This document shows positions 1 through 8,539 of a stretch of 64,000 nt of DNA, one piece after another. The notes under the pieces are model-generated. The model was not told the DNA's origin, made no database searches, and saw only the letters and a program-made list of their open reading frames with translations. The translations under genes were made by a program, and so were the position numbers. This stretch comes from Yinghuangia soli (lineage in GTDB: Bacteria; Actinomycetota; Actinomycetes; Streptomycetales; Streptomycetaceae). Each line of letters opens with the position of its first letter. Position 1 is the first letter of the stretch. The DNA is taken from the NCBI RefSeq assembly GCF_021502675.1, contig NZ_JAKFHA010000046.1, positions 1 through 64,000 on the forward strand. Reading direction: 5' to 3'.

Positions 1-104
1 AGCCGAAGTCCAGGGCGGACTCGGCTTCGGCGCCGGCTTCCGGGGCGAGTGCGGAGGCCCGGATCAGGAAGGCGCGGGCCGCGCGGTCGGCTCCCGCGTC
101 CTGA
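1..104 (+). CDS. Possible 3' end of an unknown gene (partial)
   Basis: An open frame from the window edge ends in TGA at 102-104, seven bases before a strong hairpin, as expected for the last codons of a plus-strand gene converging on the response regulator. The 33 visible residues are Ala/Ser/Arg-rich and low in complexity, so no family can be named. The opposite strand also has a GC3-biased open frame here, but it contains no ATG, GTG or TTG between its upstream stop and the edge, so I prefer the plus strand. Very tentative. Confidence 0.3.
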   Translation, partial: PKSRADSASAPASGASAEARIRKARAARSAPAS

Positions 105-110
105 CCGTGC

Positions 111-150
111 GATCCCTTCCGGGTGCGGCGCTCCGTACCCGGAAGGGATC
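111..150. terminator. Perfect 14-bp stem bidirectional terminator
   Basis: Arms 111-124 and 137-150 are exact reverse complements around a 12-base loop. The right arm overlaps the stop codon of the minus-strand response regulator. The hairpin probably ends transcription from both sides. There is no U-tract, which is usual for actinomycete hairpin terminators. Confidence 0.8.
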
Positions 151-793
151 ACCCCCGCAGGAACTTCAGCACCGCCATGACGCGCCGGTGGTCCTCGTCG
201 GAGGGCGGCAGGTCGAGCTTGGTGAAGATGCTGCCGATGTGCTTCTCGACGGCCCGGTCGCTGACCTTCAGGCCCTTGGCGATGGCGGCGTTCGAGCGGC
301 CTTCGGCCATCAGGCCGAGGACGTCGCGCTCGCGCGGGGTGAGTGTGTCGAGGGCGTCGACGCGGCGGCCCGCGCCGAGGAGTTGGCCGACGACCTCGGG
401 GTCGAGCGCGGTGCCGCCGGCCGCCACGCGCGCGAGGGCGTCGACGAAGTCGCGGACGTCCACGACGCGTTCCTTGAGCAGGTAGCCCACGCCCGCGGCG
501 TTCTCGGCGAGCAGCCGGGCGGCGTAGCGGGTCTCGACGTACTGCGAGAAGACGAGGACGCCCAGGGTCGGGTGGGCGCGCCGCAGTTCTATCGCGGCGC
601 GCAGCCCTTCGTCGGTGTGCGTCGGCGGCATGCGGATGTCGACGACGATCACGTCGGGCCGGTGTTCGGCGACCGCGGCGGCGAGCCCGTCCGCATCGGC
701 CAGCGCGGCGGGGACCTCGTGGCCGCGGTCGGTGAGGAGTTGGACGAGTCCGTCGCGCAGGACCGCGGCGTCCTCGGCAATCACGATTCGCAT
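149..793 (-). CDS. NarL/FixJ-family two-component response regulator
   Basis: 214-aa DNA-binding response regulator. The N-terminal receiver domain (about 1-120) has the acidic pair E7/D8, the phosphoacceptor D52 in 'VVDIRMPP' and a conserved Lys in 'YLLKERV'. The C-terminal LuxR-type helix-turn-helix begins at 'LTPRERDVLGLMAEG' (about 150-205). The 'MPPTHTDEGLRAA' segment is typical of the actinobacterial subgroup paired with membrane histidine kinases. It lies 13 bases downstream of the cognate kinase gene, so both are probably one operon ending in the hairpin at 111-150. Targets cannot be read from the sequence. Confidence 0.93.
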   Translation of the reverse strand: MRIVIAEDAAVLRDGLVQLLTDRGHEVPAALADADGLAAAVAEHRPDVIVVDIRMPPTHTDEGLRAAIELRRAHPTLGVLVFSQYVETRYAARLLAENAAGVGYLLKERVVDVRDFVDALARVAAGGTALDPEVVGQLLGAGRRVDALDTLTPRERDVLGLMAEGRSNAAIAKGLKVSDRAVEKHIGSIFTKLDLPPSDEDHRRVMAVLKFLRG

Positions 794-806
794 GGTCCCG
801 ATGCTC

Positions 807-2231
807 TCAGGCGGCCGGCAGCTCGACGGTCACGCGGGTGGGGCCGTGCTCGGGGCTCTCGATGCGGACGCTGCCGTCGACGGTGCGGACGCGTTCGGCC
901 AGCCCCGCGAGGCCGCCGCCGGGCCGGACCCGGGCGCCGCCGGAGCCGTTGTCCTGCACGGTGACGACGAGGGTGTCACCGGTGCGGACGACGTCGAGCT
1001 GCACGGCGGTGGCGTCGCTGTGCCGGGCCACGTTGGTGAGGAGTTCCGCGGCGCAGAAGTACGCGATGGACTCGACCGCGGCGGGCGGGCGGACCGGGAT
1101 GTCGGCGTGCATGCGGACCGGCACGGCACTGCCCGCGATGAGGGTGGCGAACGCGACGTCGAGGCCTTCGTCCAGGACCGGCGGGTGGATGCCGCGGGCC
1201 AGGTCGCGCAGTTCGGTGATGGCCAGGCGGGCGTTGCCGAGTGCGGAGTCGACGTGGGCGCGGGCCTTGGTGAGGTCGGGGGTGCCTTCGTCCTCGTCGA
1301 GCCTTTCCTGCGCCTGGCTGAGGTGCATGGCCAGGGCGACGATGCGGGCCTGGGCGCCGTCGTGGAGGTCGCGTTCGATGCGGCGCAGGCGGGCGGCCGA
1401 GTCGTCGACGGCGAGGGCGCGCGTCTCTTCGAGGTCGCGGACGCGCTCGGAGACGCGGGTGGGGCCGAGGAGTACGCGCATGAGCCAGATGTCGGCCTTG
1501 GCGACGAGGCGGACGGCCCACGGGGCGACGAGGACCATGGCCAGGCCGATAGCGGTGATCCAGGCGATCTCGTACCAGCTGTCCATGTGGTTCTGGCCGA
1601 GCGTGACGCCGGCGTCCGGGTCGACGTCGGTCGCGGCCACGTACCACCAGGTCGGGTAGCTGAGGAACATGAGGCCGACGCCCCACAGGGTCCATGCCGT
1701 CAGGGATGCGACGAAGGTGACCGGGAGGCGGACGACGAGGTACGCCAGTCCGCGCCAGCCGTCCGCGTGGCCGAGGGCAGAGCCGAGCCAGCCGAAGGCG
1801 CCGGGCCGGGGCCGGAACGGACGCGGCCCCTCCAGGTCGGCGCCGAGGAGCGTGCGGCCGATGGCCCGGTCGAATGTGCCTTGGTAGCGGCCGAGCAGGA
1901 CGACGACGGCGAGCAGCGGGATGCCGACGACGGTGATGGTCAGCGAGACGGAGACCGCGAAGGCGATGAAGAACACGATCGCGAGGGTGAGGGCGATCGG
2001 GAACGCGATCAGCCCGTAAAGGAGTTCGCGGAGCGAGCGCACGCGGGTCGGCTCGCGGAGGATCCGCACGAGCAGGGCCCGGGCATCGGGTCCGGTCCGG
2101 GGGACGCCCGGGGCACGGGGCTTCCCGGAAGCGGCAGGTCCGCCGGGCCGTCCGGACGCGACGCCTTGGGCGGGTTCGGCATGCCGCGTGGGCCCGGGTT
2201 CCGTGCCCTGCGGTTCTGATGCGGAGGTCAT
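807..2231 (-). CDS. Membrane sensor histidine kinase (NarL-type partner)
   Basis: 474-aa kinase. A disordered, Pro/Gly-rich N-terminus is followed by a putative sensor region with four hydrophobic segments (for example 'LIAFPIALTLAIVFFIAFAV' and 'WITAIGLAMVLVAPW'). Then come the HisKA_3 dimerisation helix with the phosphorylated His290 in 'IERDLHDGAQARI' and a C-terminal HATPase_c domain with an N box ('AAELLTNVARHSDA') and G box ('DNGSGGARVRPGGGL'). I chose the ATG at 2231 ('MTSASEP') rather than the upstream in-frame start, whose 16 extra residues are unlike coding sequence. It is co-directional with the response regulator. The ligand is unknown; the fold resembles the liaS/vraS-like envelope-sensing class. 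Confidence 0.9.
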   Translation of the reverse strand: MTSASEPQGTEPGPTRHAEPAQGVASGRPGGPAASGKPRAPGVPRTGPDARALLVRILREPTRVRSLRELLYGLIAFPIALTLAIVFFIAFAVSVSLTITVVGIPLLAVVVLLGRYQGTFDRAIGRTLLGADLEGPRPFRPRPGAFGWLGSALGHADGWRGLAYLVVRLPVTFVASLTAWTLWGVGLMFLSYPTWWYVAATDVDPDAGVTLGQNHMDSWYEIAWITAIGLAMVLVAPWAVRLVAKADIWLMRVLLGPTRVSERVRDLEETRALAVDDSAARLRRIERDLHDGAQARIVALAMHLSQAQERLDEDEGTPDLTKARAHVDSALGNARLAITELRDLARGIHPPVLDEGLDVAFATLIAGSAVPVRMHADIPVRPPAAVESIAYFCAAELLTNVARHSDATAVQLDVVRTGDTLVVTVQDNGSGGARVRPGGGLAGLAERVRTVDGSVRIESPEHGPTRVTVELPAA

Positions 2232-2402
2232 GCGCCCATGCTGGCCGCCCCGGGCGGCACCGCGACAGGGCGCCCCCACCCTGTGCCGGGGTACGGCTCA
2301 CCCCACCCCGGCAGTGCGGTCCGGCACACGGCGGCTCGGCCGAAGGCACCCGGCGACGTGTCCGGTCGCCGCGTTGTCGGAGCGATCTGACACCGTACGC
2401 GC

Positions 2403-3485
2403 ATGGCACAGCCGCTCAAGGACATGATCGACACCGGGTCCGTCACCCGCCTCGCCGACGGCATCGCCGCCGCCTCCCCCGCCGGGCGCGCGGCCCGCGA
2501 CCCGTTCGTCGCCGCCGCGCTCGCCGGGTTGGACGGCCGCGAGCTCAAGGACCGCATCCGGCATGTCGCCGGTGCGCTGCACGAGGCGCTCGCGCTGCCC
2601 TTCCCCGCAGCCGCGGCGGTCCTGCGCGACGCGACCGCGCATGTGCGGCTGGACATGTGGAGCGGCTGGCCCGCCACGGAGTACGTCGGCACGTACGGCG
2701 TCGACCACCTCGACGAGGCCATGTCCACGATCGCGGTGCTGACCCCGTATGCGACGGGCGAGTTCGCGGTGCGCCCCTTCCTGGACCGGTACGGCGACAT
2801 TGCGCTGAAGACCATGCGCGACTGGGCCGACGCCGACGACGAGCACCTGCGCAGGCTCGCCTCCGAAGGCTCGCGGCCGCGGCTGCCGTGGGGTTCGCGG
2901 GTGCGGTGGCTGATGGCCCCGGGGCCGACCGTGCCGATCCTGGACCGGCTGCGGGACGACCCGAGCGAGTACGTGCGGCGTTCCGTCGCCAACCACGTCA
3001 ACGACTTCTCGAAGGACGACCCGGACGCCGCGCTCGCGCTGCTCACCCGGTGGCGTGCCGAAGGCGGCACGCATGTCGACCGCGTGCTGCGGCATGCGCT
3101 GCGCGGCATGTTGCGGGCCGGCCATCCGGAGGCGCTGGCCCTCGTGGGAGCGGCGCCGGGAGCCGGGGCGGTCGAGGCGCTGGCGGTCGCCGCGGAGGTC
3201 GCGGTCGGCGACCGGCTGCCGTTCACCGTCACGGTGCGGGCCGGTGCGCCGGGGCCGCTGATCCTCAAGTACGCGGTGCGCCGGGACGGTTCGCGCCGGG
3301 TGTTCCACTTGGCCGAGCGGGTCGCGGCGCGTGCGGACGAGACGTTCACGGTCACCAAGAACCACTCGTTCCGGCCGGTGACCACGCGCACCGAACCGCC
3401 CGGCCCGCGCGAGCTGGACATCATCGTGAACGGCGAGCCGCGCGCGACCGCCGCGTTCACCCTGGTCGAGGCGCGCACGGGCTGA
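2403..3485 (+). CDS. AlkC-like DNA alkylation repair protein (HEAT repeats plus Ig-like tail)
   Basis: 360-aa HEAT-like repeat protein. Residues about 1-245 carry the helical repeats and signatures of AlkD/AlkC-family 3-methyladenine glycosylases ('VAGALHEALALPFP', 'MSTIAVLTPYATGEFAVRPFL', 'SRPRLPWG', 'SVANHVNDFSKDDPD'). Residues about 255-360 are beta-rich ('LPFTVTVRAGAPGPLILKYAVRR ... RAFTLVEARTG'-type pattern), matching the Ig-like C-terminal domain of AlkC rather than AlkD. The expected role is excision of N3/N1-alkylated bases without base flipping. It diverges from the kinase operon, and no Shine-Dalgarno is obvious before its ATG. Confident for family; AlkC versus another HEAT glycosylase subgroup is less certain. 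Confidence 0.85.
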   Translation: MAQPLKDMIDTGSVTRLADGIAAASPAGRAARDPFVAAALAGLDGRELKDRIRHVAGALHEALALPFPAAAAVLRDATAHVRLDMWSGWPATEYVGTYGVDHLDEAMSTIAVLTPYATGEFAVRPFLDRYGDIALKTMRDWADADDEHLRRLASEGSRPRLPWGSRVRWLMAPGPTVPILDRLRDDPSEYVRRSVANHVNDFSKDDPDAALALLTRWRAEGGTHVDRVLRHALRGMLRAGHPEALALVGAAPGAGAVEALAVAAEVAVGDRLPFTVTVRAGAPGPLILKYAVRRDGSRRVFHLAERVAARADETFTVTKNHSFRPVTTRTEPPGPRELDIIVNGEPRATAAFTLVEARTG

Positions 3486-3490
3486 CGCGG

Positions 3491-3745
3491 TCAGACCATC
3501 AGCCCCACGACGACCGCCCCGACCGCGAGTACGAAGCCGAGGACGAAGAGGCCGCAGCCGTCGTTCGAGGAGTGCCGCGTACGGCTGCGTCCGCGGCCTC
3601 CGCCCCGGCGCGGGCGCCGCGGCCGCCGGGCCGCGGCGCCTCCGGTGTGCTGCGCGCAGAACCTCGACCCGGGCGCGGCCGGGTTGCGGCAGTTGACGCC
3701 GCCGCGGCTGGAGCGCGTCGAATGCTGACACTTGGCCAAAGTCAT
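3491..3745 (-). CDS. Small C-terminally anchored protein with a Cys/His cluster
   Basis: 84-aa protein if translated from the ATG at 3745 ('MTLAKCQHSTRSS'); an in-frame upstream extension is low-complexity and unlikely. The N-terminal part has a CxH...C...C...H arrangement ('KCQH', 'NCRNP', 'FCAQHT') that could bind one metal ion. A basic linker follows, then a single hydrophobic helix at the C-terminus ('GLFVLGFVLAVGAVVVGLMV') suggesting a tail anchor. It converges on the AlkC-like gene with a five-base gap. No function is recognised. Confidence 0.6.
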   Translation of the reverse strand: MTLAKCQHSTRSSRGGVNCRNPAAPGSRFCAQHTGGAAARRPRRPRRGGGRGRSRTRHSSNDGCGLFVLGFVLAVGAVVVGLMV

Positions 3746-3911
3746 CCTCCCCCGACGAGACCCTGAGTGCCGTGCGTGTGCGAACCGTCCGATGCCGCTG
3801 CGGGCGGTCTGCGGGGACGCGTGCCGCCCTTCGGCCCTTATGTCCGCTTCATTGCCGCCGGGCGCACCGGTCAACCCTCGTTCGGCCTTGCTGCGCAGGG
3901 GAGTTCGTACC

Positions 3912-4745
3912 TCAGAGCTCGCGCCACCGGGCCATGGCGAACGAGAAGACCCCGAACAGGACGAGCCCGGCCGCGACGGCGACCAGCAGCCAAGGGCCGG
4001 CCGGGGTGCCGGCGAACGACCTGAGCGTGTCGTCGACGCCCTTGGCCTTGTCCGGGTTGTAGTCCTTGGCCGCGGTGACCGCGAAGATGCCGGCCGCGGT
4101 GAAGACCGCGCCGCGGCTCACTCCGCCGGCGACGCCCACGAAGTCCACGGCCTTGCGCAGGTGCTCGGGGATCTTCCCGGTCTCCATGCGCTTGCGGAAC
4201 TTCCGCAGGGCCGCGCGTATGCCGATCCAGATGCCGGCGATCGCGATCCCGAGTCCGGCGATGCCGACCAGCCAGCGCCCGGCGGGGAGGTCGAGTACGT
4301 CGGCGGTGACGTCCTTGGACTGCTTGTCGCTCGACTCGTTGCCCTTGCCCACGGCGGCGAGGGCCAGTACCGAGCCCGCGACGAAGCCGTAGAAGACGAA
4401 GCGCACGAACGCCAGGAGGCGTCGGGAGGCTTTGTCTCCTTCCGGGCCCGCGGCCCCGAAGACGGCCTCGGACAGCCGCCACAGCGCCATGCAGGCCAGC
4501 CCGATGCCCAACGCCCAGACCAGCGCGCCGCCGAACGGCTGCCGCGCCAACTCGCCCACCGCGCCGCTGCGGTCCGCCTCGGTGTCCCGCTCCCCGAAGG
4601 CGATCTGCAGCGCCAGGGCGCCCACCAGGATGTACACCACGCCGCGCGCGACGAATCCGAAACGGGCCGCGACCCGCACCGCGGTTCCGCCGGCTCCGGG
4701 CTGCTCGGCGGCGGTGGAGCCGGGGCTGACTGTGCTCGTCTTCAT
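3912..4745 (-). CDS. DUF1206-family membrane protein
   Basis: 277-aa integral membrane protein with repeated two-helix modules. Each starts with an 'R.G...RG.VY...G' signature ('FGFVARGVVYILVGALALQIAF', 'FVRFVFYGFVAGSVLALAAVG', 'GGVSRGAVFTAAGIFAVTAAKD'). This tripled pattern defines DUF1206 proteins, whose function is unknown. The ATG at 4745 ('MKTSTVSPG') is preferred; a longer in-frame extension is Arg-rich and shadow-like. It stands alone, divergent from the HutD-like gene. Confidence 0.85.
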   Translation of the reverse strand: MKTSTVSPGSTAAEQPGAGGTAVRVAARFGFVARGVVYILVGALALQIAFGERDTEADRSGAVGELARQPFGGALVWALGIGLACMALWRLSEAVFGAAGPEGDKASRRLLAFVRFVFYGFVAGSVLALAAVGKGNESSDKQSKDVTADVLDLPAGRWLVGIAGLGIAIAGIWIGIRAALRKFRKRMETGKIPEHLRKAVDFVGVAGGVSRGAVFTAAGIFAVTAAKDYNPDKAKGVDDTLRSFAGTPAGPWLLVAVAAGLVLFGVFSFAMARWREL

Positions 4746-4945
4746 GCCTCTGCCCTTCTGTGTCCTTGTTGCCGCTGCCCGGATACCGCTATCGGATGCG
4801 CGGCGGGCCGCTGCGGGGGCGGGCCGACCGCTCGGAGGGCAGGGCACCGGGGCGGCATAGGATCTGCGGCGGTGCGGGGAGACACACCCCCTGCCGGACC
4901 CGATCCGATGCCGCGGGACAGCGCCGTCCCGCAGGAGGCGTGCAC

Positions 4946-5548
4946 GTGAACCACTTCGATGTCGAGACCCTGCCGGTCAGCCCGTGGCGCAACGGGGGCG
5001 GTGAGACCCGTGAGATCGCCTCCGGACCGGCCGGCTCGGAGGGACCGGCACCGGCGGCGGCCTGGGGGTGGCGGGCCAGCATCGCGACGATCGCGCAGGA
5101 CGGGCCGTTCTCGGTGTTCCCGGGCGTCGACCGGTCGATCACGCTGCTGTCCGGCGACGGTGTACGCCTGGTCGGCGAGGGCGGGGTGGACCATCTGCTC
5201 GTCCGCGCGGGCGAGCCGTTCGCATTCCCGGGCGACATCGCGCTCGGCGCGACGCTCACCGGAGGCAGCAGCCGCGACTTCAACATCATGACGCGCCGCG
5301 GCGGGTGGGCCGCGGACGTGCGCCGCGTGACCGGCCCGGCGACCCCGCCGCCCGGGCACGCCGGGGTGTTCTACGTTCTGCAGGGCACATGGTCGTACGA
5401 CGGCACCGTGCTGGCGGCCGGCCACGGCGTGTGGTGGCCGCACGACTCCGCCCACTCCCCTGCGACCGCCGCGCCGGCGTCCCCGGACGCGGCCGCACTG
5501 TGGGCCGACATCCGCCCCGCGCCGGACGCCGGGCCCGCCGAAGGCTGA
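4946..5548 (+). CDS. HutD/Ves-family cupin-like protein
   Basis: 200-aa beta-barrel protein of the HutD family. It has the N-terminal signature 'PVSPWRNGGGETREIA' and the core blocks 'RASIATIAQDGPFSVFPGVDR', 'LLSGDGVRL' and 'DFNIMTRR'. HutD proteins associate with histidine utilisation genes in other bacteria, where a regulatory or ligand-sensing role is proposed, but there are no hut genes here. The GTG at 4946 is chosen because an AGGAGG box (4933-4938) sits seven bases upstream; another GTG at 4940 is too close to it. The last third is Ala/Pro-rich. Confidence 0.87.
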   Translation: MNHFDVETLPVSPWRNGGGETREIASGPAGSEGPAPAAAWGWRASIATIAQDGPFSVFPGVDRSITLLSGDGVRLVGEGGVDHLLVRAGEPFAFPGDIALGATLTGGSSRDFNIMTRRGGWAADVRRVTGPATPPPGHAGVFYVLQGTWSYDGTVLAAGHGVWWPHDSAHSPATAAPASPDAAALWADIRPAPDAGPAEG

Positions 5549-5642
5549 ACTGGTGCCACACCGGCGCCGCACCGGCGCCGTCTCGCAGTGCGGGCGCACG
5601 AAGGCGACAGCCCGGAGGCCGGGCGACTAGCCTGCTCGAATC

Positions 5643-6335
5643 GTGCGAGGGTCGGGGAAACGAGGGTCGGCGCGTATGGGGTTCTTCTCCGCATGGGGCG
5701 AGCGGACGGCAAGACGCAGCGATTTAGCGGCTGCCGACCAGGTCGGCGCGGCCGCCGCCTGCCAAGCTGCCCACCAGGCCGACAAGCAGGCCGAGGAACA
5801 CGCCGAGGAACAAGCCGACGAGCAAGCCGACGCGGACGACATACGTATGGAGCGGATGTACCGCCAGTACGCCGTCCCGCTCCTGTCGTTCTGCCTGAAG
5901 CACACCGGCGGCGACCGGCAGTGGGCCGAGGACGTCGTGCAGGAGACGCTGCTGCGTGCCTGGCGGAACACCGGACTCCAGGACGGTGAGGGCAAGTCGC
6001 TGATGCCGTGGCTGGCCACGGTGGCCCGCAGGATCGTGATCGACGACCGCCGGGCCCGCAGTGCGCGGCCCCAGGAGGTCAACCCGGAGCCGCTGGAGTT
6101 CGTCCCCGCGGACGACCAGTGGGAGCCGCTGCTCCGCAGCATGGTCGTCGCGGACGCGCTGCAGTCGCTGTCCCCCGCACACCGCGAGGTGCTGGTCGAG
6201 ACGGTGCTGCGCGACCGCAGTGTCAATCAGGCCGCCGAGGCCCTGGGGATCCCCGTGGGTACCGTGAAGTCCCGGGTCTATTACGCGGTGCGCGCGCTGA
6301 AGATCGCACTCGAGGAGAGGGGGGTGGAACGATGA
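5643..6335 (+). CDS. ECF-type RNA polymerase sigma factor
   Basis: 230-aa sigma-70 family factor. Region 2 (about 68-140) includes 'YRQYAVPLLSFCLKHTGGDRQWAEDVVQETLLRAWRN'-type sequence, and region 4 (about 165-220) includes 'LSPAHREVLVETVLRDRSVNQAAEALGIPVGTVKSRVYYAVRALK'-type sequence. The N-terminal extension has a 12-bp-repeat-encoded acidic segment ('AEEHAEEQADEQADADD'). Start choice is uncertain: GTG 5643, with a TAGCCT box at 5628-5633 in near-leaderless position, or ATG 5676. Its stop overlaps the anti-sigma start (ATGA), so they are translationally coupled and form a sigma/anti-sigma unit. Confidence 0.9.
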   Translation: MRGSGKRGSARMGFFSAWGERTARRSDLAAADQVGAAAACQAAHQADKQAEEHAEEQADEQADADDIRMERMYRQYAVPLLSFCLKHTGGDRQWAEDVVQETLLRAWRNTGLQDGEGKSLMPWLATVARRIVIDDRRARSARPQEVNPEPLEFVPADDQWEPLLRSMVVADALQSLSPAHREVLVETVLRDRSVNQAAEALGIPVGTVKSRVYYAVRALKIALEERGVER

Positions 6336-7126
6336 GCGGGTCCGTCGAGCACACCGACGTCGGCGCCTACGCCCTCGGCCTGTTGGAGGACGACGACCGC
6401 CGGGCGTTCGAGGCGCACCTGGCCGGGTGTGCGGCGTGCACCGCGGAACTTGCCGATATCGGCGACATGCGGGGCCTGTTCGCCGACATCGAGGCCGACG
6501 CCTTCACTCCCATCACGGCCGCGGCCCCGCCTGTCGCACCTGCTGTCCCTGACCGGCCCGAAGCGCCTGTCGCGCCTGTCGCGCCAGTCGCTCCTGTGGT
6601 CGACCTCGCCGCGGCCCGCAGCCGCCGCGTCCGGCGCGCCGCGACCGCCTTCGCCGCCGCGGCGGCCGCCGCGGTGCTGGTGCTCGCCGGGGTGGCCATC
6701 GGTGGCGGCTTCGACTCGTCGGACGACGCGGGCAAGCAGACCTCCGCGGAGCCGGGGCACGTCATGCCGACGACGCCGTCCGGGACACTGATGCTCACCG
6801 GCGAGCGGCATCCCGCGCAGGGCTCGGTGACCGGGGCCGACGGCGCCACGGGGGCGATCGCGCTCGAGGAGAAGGGCTGGGGCACCCACATCGGCCTGGA
6901 ACTCGGCGGCGTAAGGGGGCCGTTGAACTGCGAGATGGTCGTGGTCGCCAAGGACGGCACCCGCCAGGTCATCGGCAACTGGTCGGTGCCCGCGAAGGGC
7001 TACGGCGTCCCGGAGAACACCGTCCCGCTCACCTTCCACGGCGGTACCGCGATCACCAAGGGCAACGTGCAGGCGGTCGAGGTCCGCGTGGTCGGCGGGA
7101 AGACCCTGGTGTCGGTGCCGGTCTGA
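6332..7126 (+). CDS. Zinc-finger transmembrane anti-sigma factor (RskA-like)
   Basis: 264-aa anti-sigma factor. The N-terminal zinc-binding anti-sigma motif is H...HxxxCxxC ('AFEAHLAGCAACTAEL', about 28-42). A Pro/Val/Ala linker with short 'APV' repeats follows, then one transmembrane helix ('AAAAAAVLVLAGVAIGG', about 105-125) and an extracytoplasmic RskA-like domain ('LTGERHPAQGSVTG ... TFHGGTAI'). It is expected to hold the upstream sigma factor at the membrane and release it on an envelope signal. It overlaps the sigma gene by four bases. Confidence 0.92.
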   Translation: MSGSVEHTDVGAYALGLLEDDDRRAFEAHLAGCAACTAELADIGDMRGLFADIEADAFTPITAAAPPVAPAVPDRPEAPVAPVAPVAPVVDLAAARSRRVRRAATAFAAAAAAAVLVLAGVAIGGGFDSSDDAGKQTSAEPGHVMPTTPSGTLMLTGERHPAQGSVTGADGATGAIALEEKGWGTHIGLELGGVRGPLNCEMVVVAKDGTRQVIGNWSVPAKGYGVPENTVPLTFHGGTAITKGNVQAVEVRVVGGKTLVSVPV

Positions 7127-7144
7127 GCCGCGCTGCCGTGCGGG

Positions 7145-7822
7145 TCAGGCCGCCGCGCGAGCCAGCAGGCCGAGCAGCAAGACCTCCAGCGCGCTGCTCA
7201 GCGTGTCGGTGAAGTCCAGGCGCAGAGTGGCCAGTTCCGGGTGCGCCTCGTAGGCCGCGAGCATGGCCGCGGACGGCTGCGCGTGGGTCCACACCGCGCC
7301 GGCGGTCAGCACCGCCAAGGCGGCGAACTGCACCGCGTCGGCCTCGTCCAGTTCGGGCAGGTGCCGGCGGACGAGTGCGACCAGGGTGGCGAGACTGGCA
7401 TGCGCACCGCGCTTGTAGGCGGCGGCGATCTCCGCGGAGACGTTGCGTTCGAGTACGGCGGCCTGGGCGGCGACCAGGTCGCACAGCACGGGCCGGGCGG
7501 CGAGTGAGGCCGCGGTGGCGGTGCCGATCTGCCGGGCGCGCCGGGCCGGGGGCGCATCCGCGGTGACGGCGGCGGCCAGGTCCGCCTCGTACTGCGCGAG
7601 CCAGTCCCGGACCGCGGCGTCCAGCAGGTCCAGGAGCACGGCCTCGCGCGATTCGAAGTAGCGCAGCACGTTGGACTTGGCCAGGCCGACGCGGCGGCTC
7701 AGCTCGTTGAGGCTCAGTTCGGCGACGGGCATCTCGGTGAGCATCGTGCTCGCGGTGTCGAGGATCGCCCGGCGGCGGATCTCGCGCTGTTCGTCGCTGC
7801 GCGCGCGTTGGAACGTGGCCAT
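7145..7822 (-). CDS. TetR-family transcriptional regulator
   Basis: 225-aa repressor. The N-terminal helix-turn-helix ('LSLNELSRRVGLAKSNVLRYFESREAVLLDLL', about 38-70) is typical of TetR proteins; the C-terminal ligand domain is all-alpha and Ala-rich. It converges on the anti-sigma gene. A long hyphenated palindrome begins 15 bases upstream of the start, so autoregulation is likely. No divergent target gene follows directly (the next gene, TerB, is also on the minus strand and ends there), so other targets are unknown. Confidence 0.92.
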   Translation of the reverse strand: MATFQRARSDEQREIRRRAILDTASTMLTEMPVAELSLNELSRRVGLAKSNVLRYFESREAVLLDLLDAAVRDWLAQYEADLAAAVTADAPPARRARQIGTATAASLAARPVLCDLVAAQAAVLERNVSAEIAAAYKRGAHASLATLVALVRRHLPELDEADAVQFAALAVLTAGAVWTHAQPSAAMLAAYEAHPELATLRLDFTDTLSSALEVLLLGLLARAAA

Positions 7823-7836
7823 GCCGCGATTCTACG

Positions 7837-7869
7837 GACCCGCGGTCTGTTGTTAAGAGACCGCAGGTC
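7837..7869. promoter_or_regulatory. Candidate TetR operator
   Basis: GACC-c-GCGGTCT, nine bases, AGACCGC-a-GGTC: a 12-bp hyphenated inverted repeat with one mismatched pair and an AT-richer centre (GTTGTTAAG). It lies just upstream of the TetR start at 7822, the usual place for an autoregulatory operator. Confidence 0.75.
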
Positions 7870-7908
7870 TTCTACCCTGTCCGCCGCCGACCTGCGGCAC
7901 CGGTCGGC

Positions 7909-8364
7909 TCAGAGGCCGAACTCCGCGGCCGGCAGCCCCAGGGCGAAGCACACCTCGCGGACGATTGCGCGCTCCTGCGGGTCGAAGTGCCCGTCCGCGC
8001 CGCCGATGACGATGCCGATCTGGATCACCGCGCGGGCCTCGTCGGGCTTCTTCTTGGCCTTGGCGATCTCCTGCATGACCTGGATCTTGCCGACCTGGAA
8101 GTCCGTCCCGAGCTGCCCGGCGTAGGCGTAGAACCGGCGCTGCAGGTCGTCCTTGTCGAAGTTCTGCAGGACTTCGTTGGTGGCGATCAGCTGGGCGACC
8201 TTCTGGGTCTCGGACTCGTCGATCGTGCCGTCGGCCGCCGCCACCAGCGCGCACATGGCCATACTGGCGTCCCGGAACGCGCCACTGGTCAGGTCCTTCT
8301 TCTTCGCGAGCAATTGCGCCTGCATGCTCTGCGCGGACTGCTTGAACTTGTCCCACAGGGCCAT
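7909..8364 (-). CDS. TerB-family tellurite resistance-like protein
   Basis: 151-aa soluble helical protein of the TerB family. The body shows the two acidic metal-binding-type motifs expected ('AAADGTIDESETQKVAQLI', 'GGADGHFDPQERAIVREVC'). The ATG at 8364 ('MALWDKFKQSAQ') is preferred over an extension to 8430. TerB proteins are predicted metal-binding components of the Ter stress-response network. Here the gene is solitary; a TerD-like gene lies 22 kb away. Confidence 0.88.
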   Translation of the reverse strand: MALWDKFKQSAQSMQAQLLAKKKDLTSGAFRDASMAMCALVAAADGTIDESETQKVAQLIATNEVLQNFDKDDLQRRFYAYAGQLGTDFQVGKIQVMQEIAKAKKKPDEARAVIQIGIVIGGADGHFDPQERAIVREVCFALGLPAAEFGL

Positions 8365-8539
8365 GTGTCTCTCCCCGGTCGGCGGCCGCACCCGCCCCGG
8401 GCGGCGGTCGCCCGGGATTCGTCGATCCACGCATCAAACGGTTGCCGCCATCCTCCGGTTCCCGCCCGCCGGCGCGGTGGTCGCCGCGCCGGATGGATCA
8501 TGTGCGGGGCCGGTGCGGTCCGGGTGCGACGATCTGGCC

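Noticed and set aside
1-110. Minus-strand gene downstream of the first response regulator
   Set aside because: The frame has coding-like codon bias but no ATG, GTG or TTG between its upstream stop and the edge, and a strong terminator separates it from the operon.
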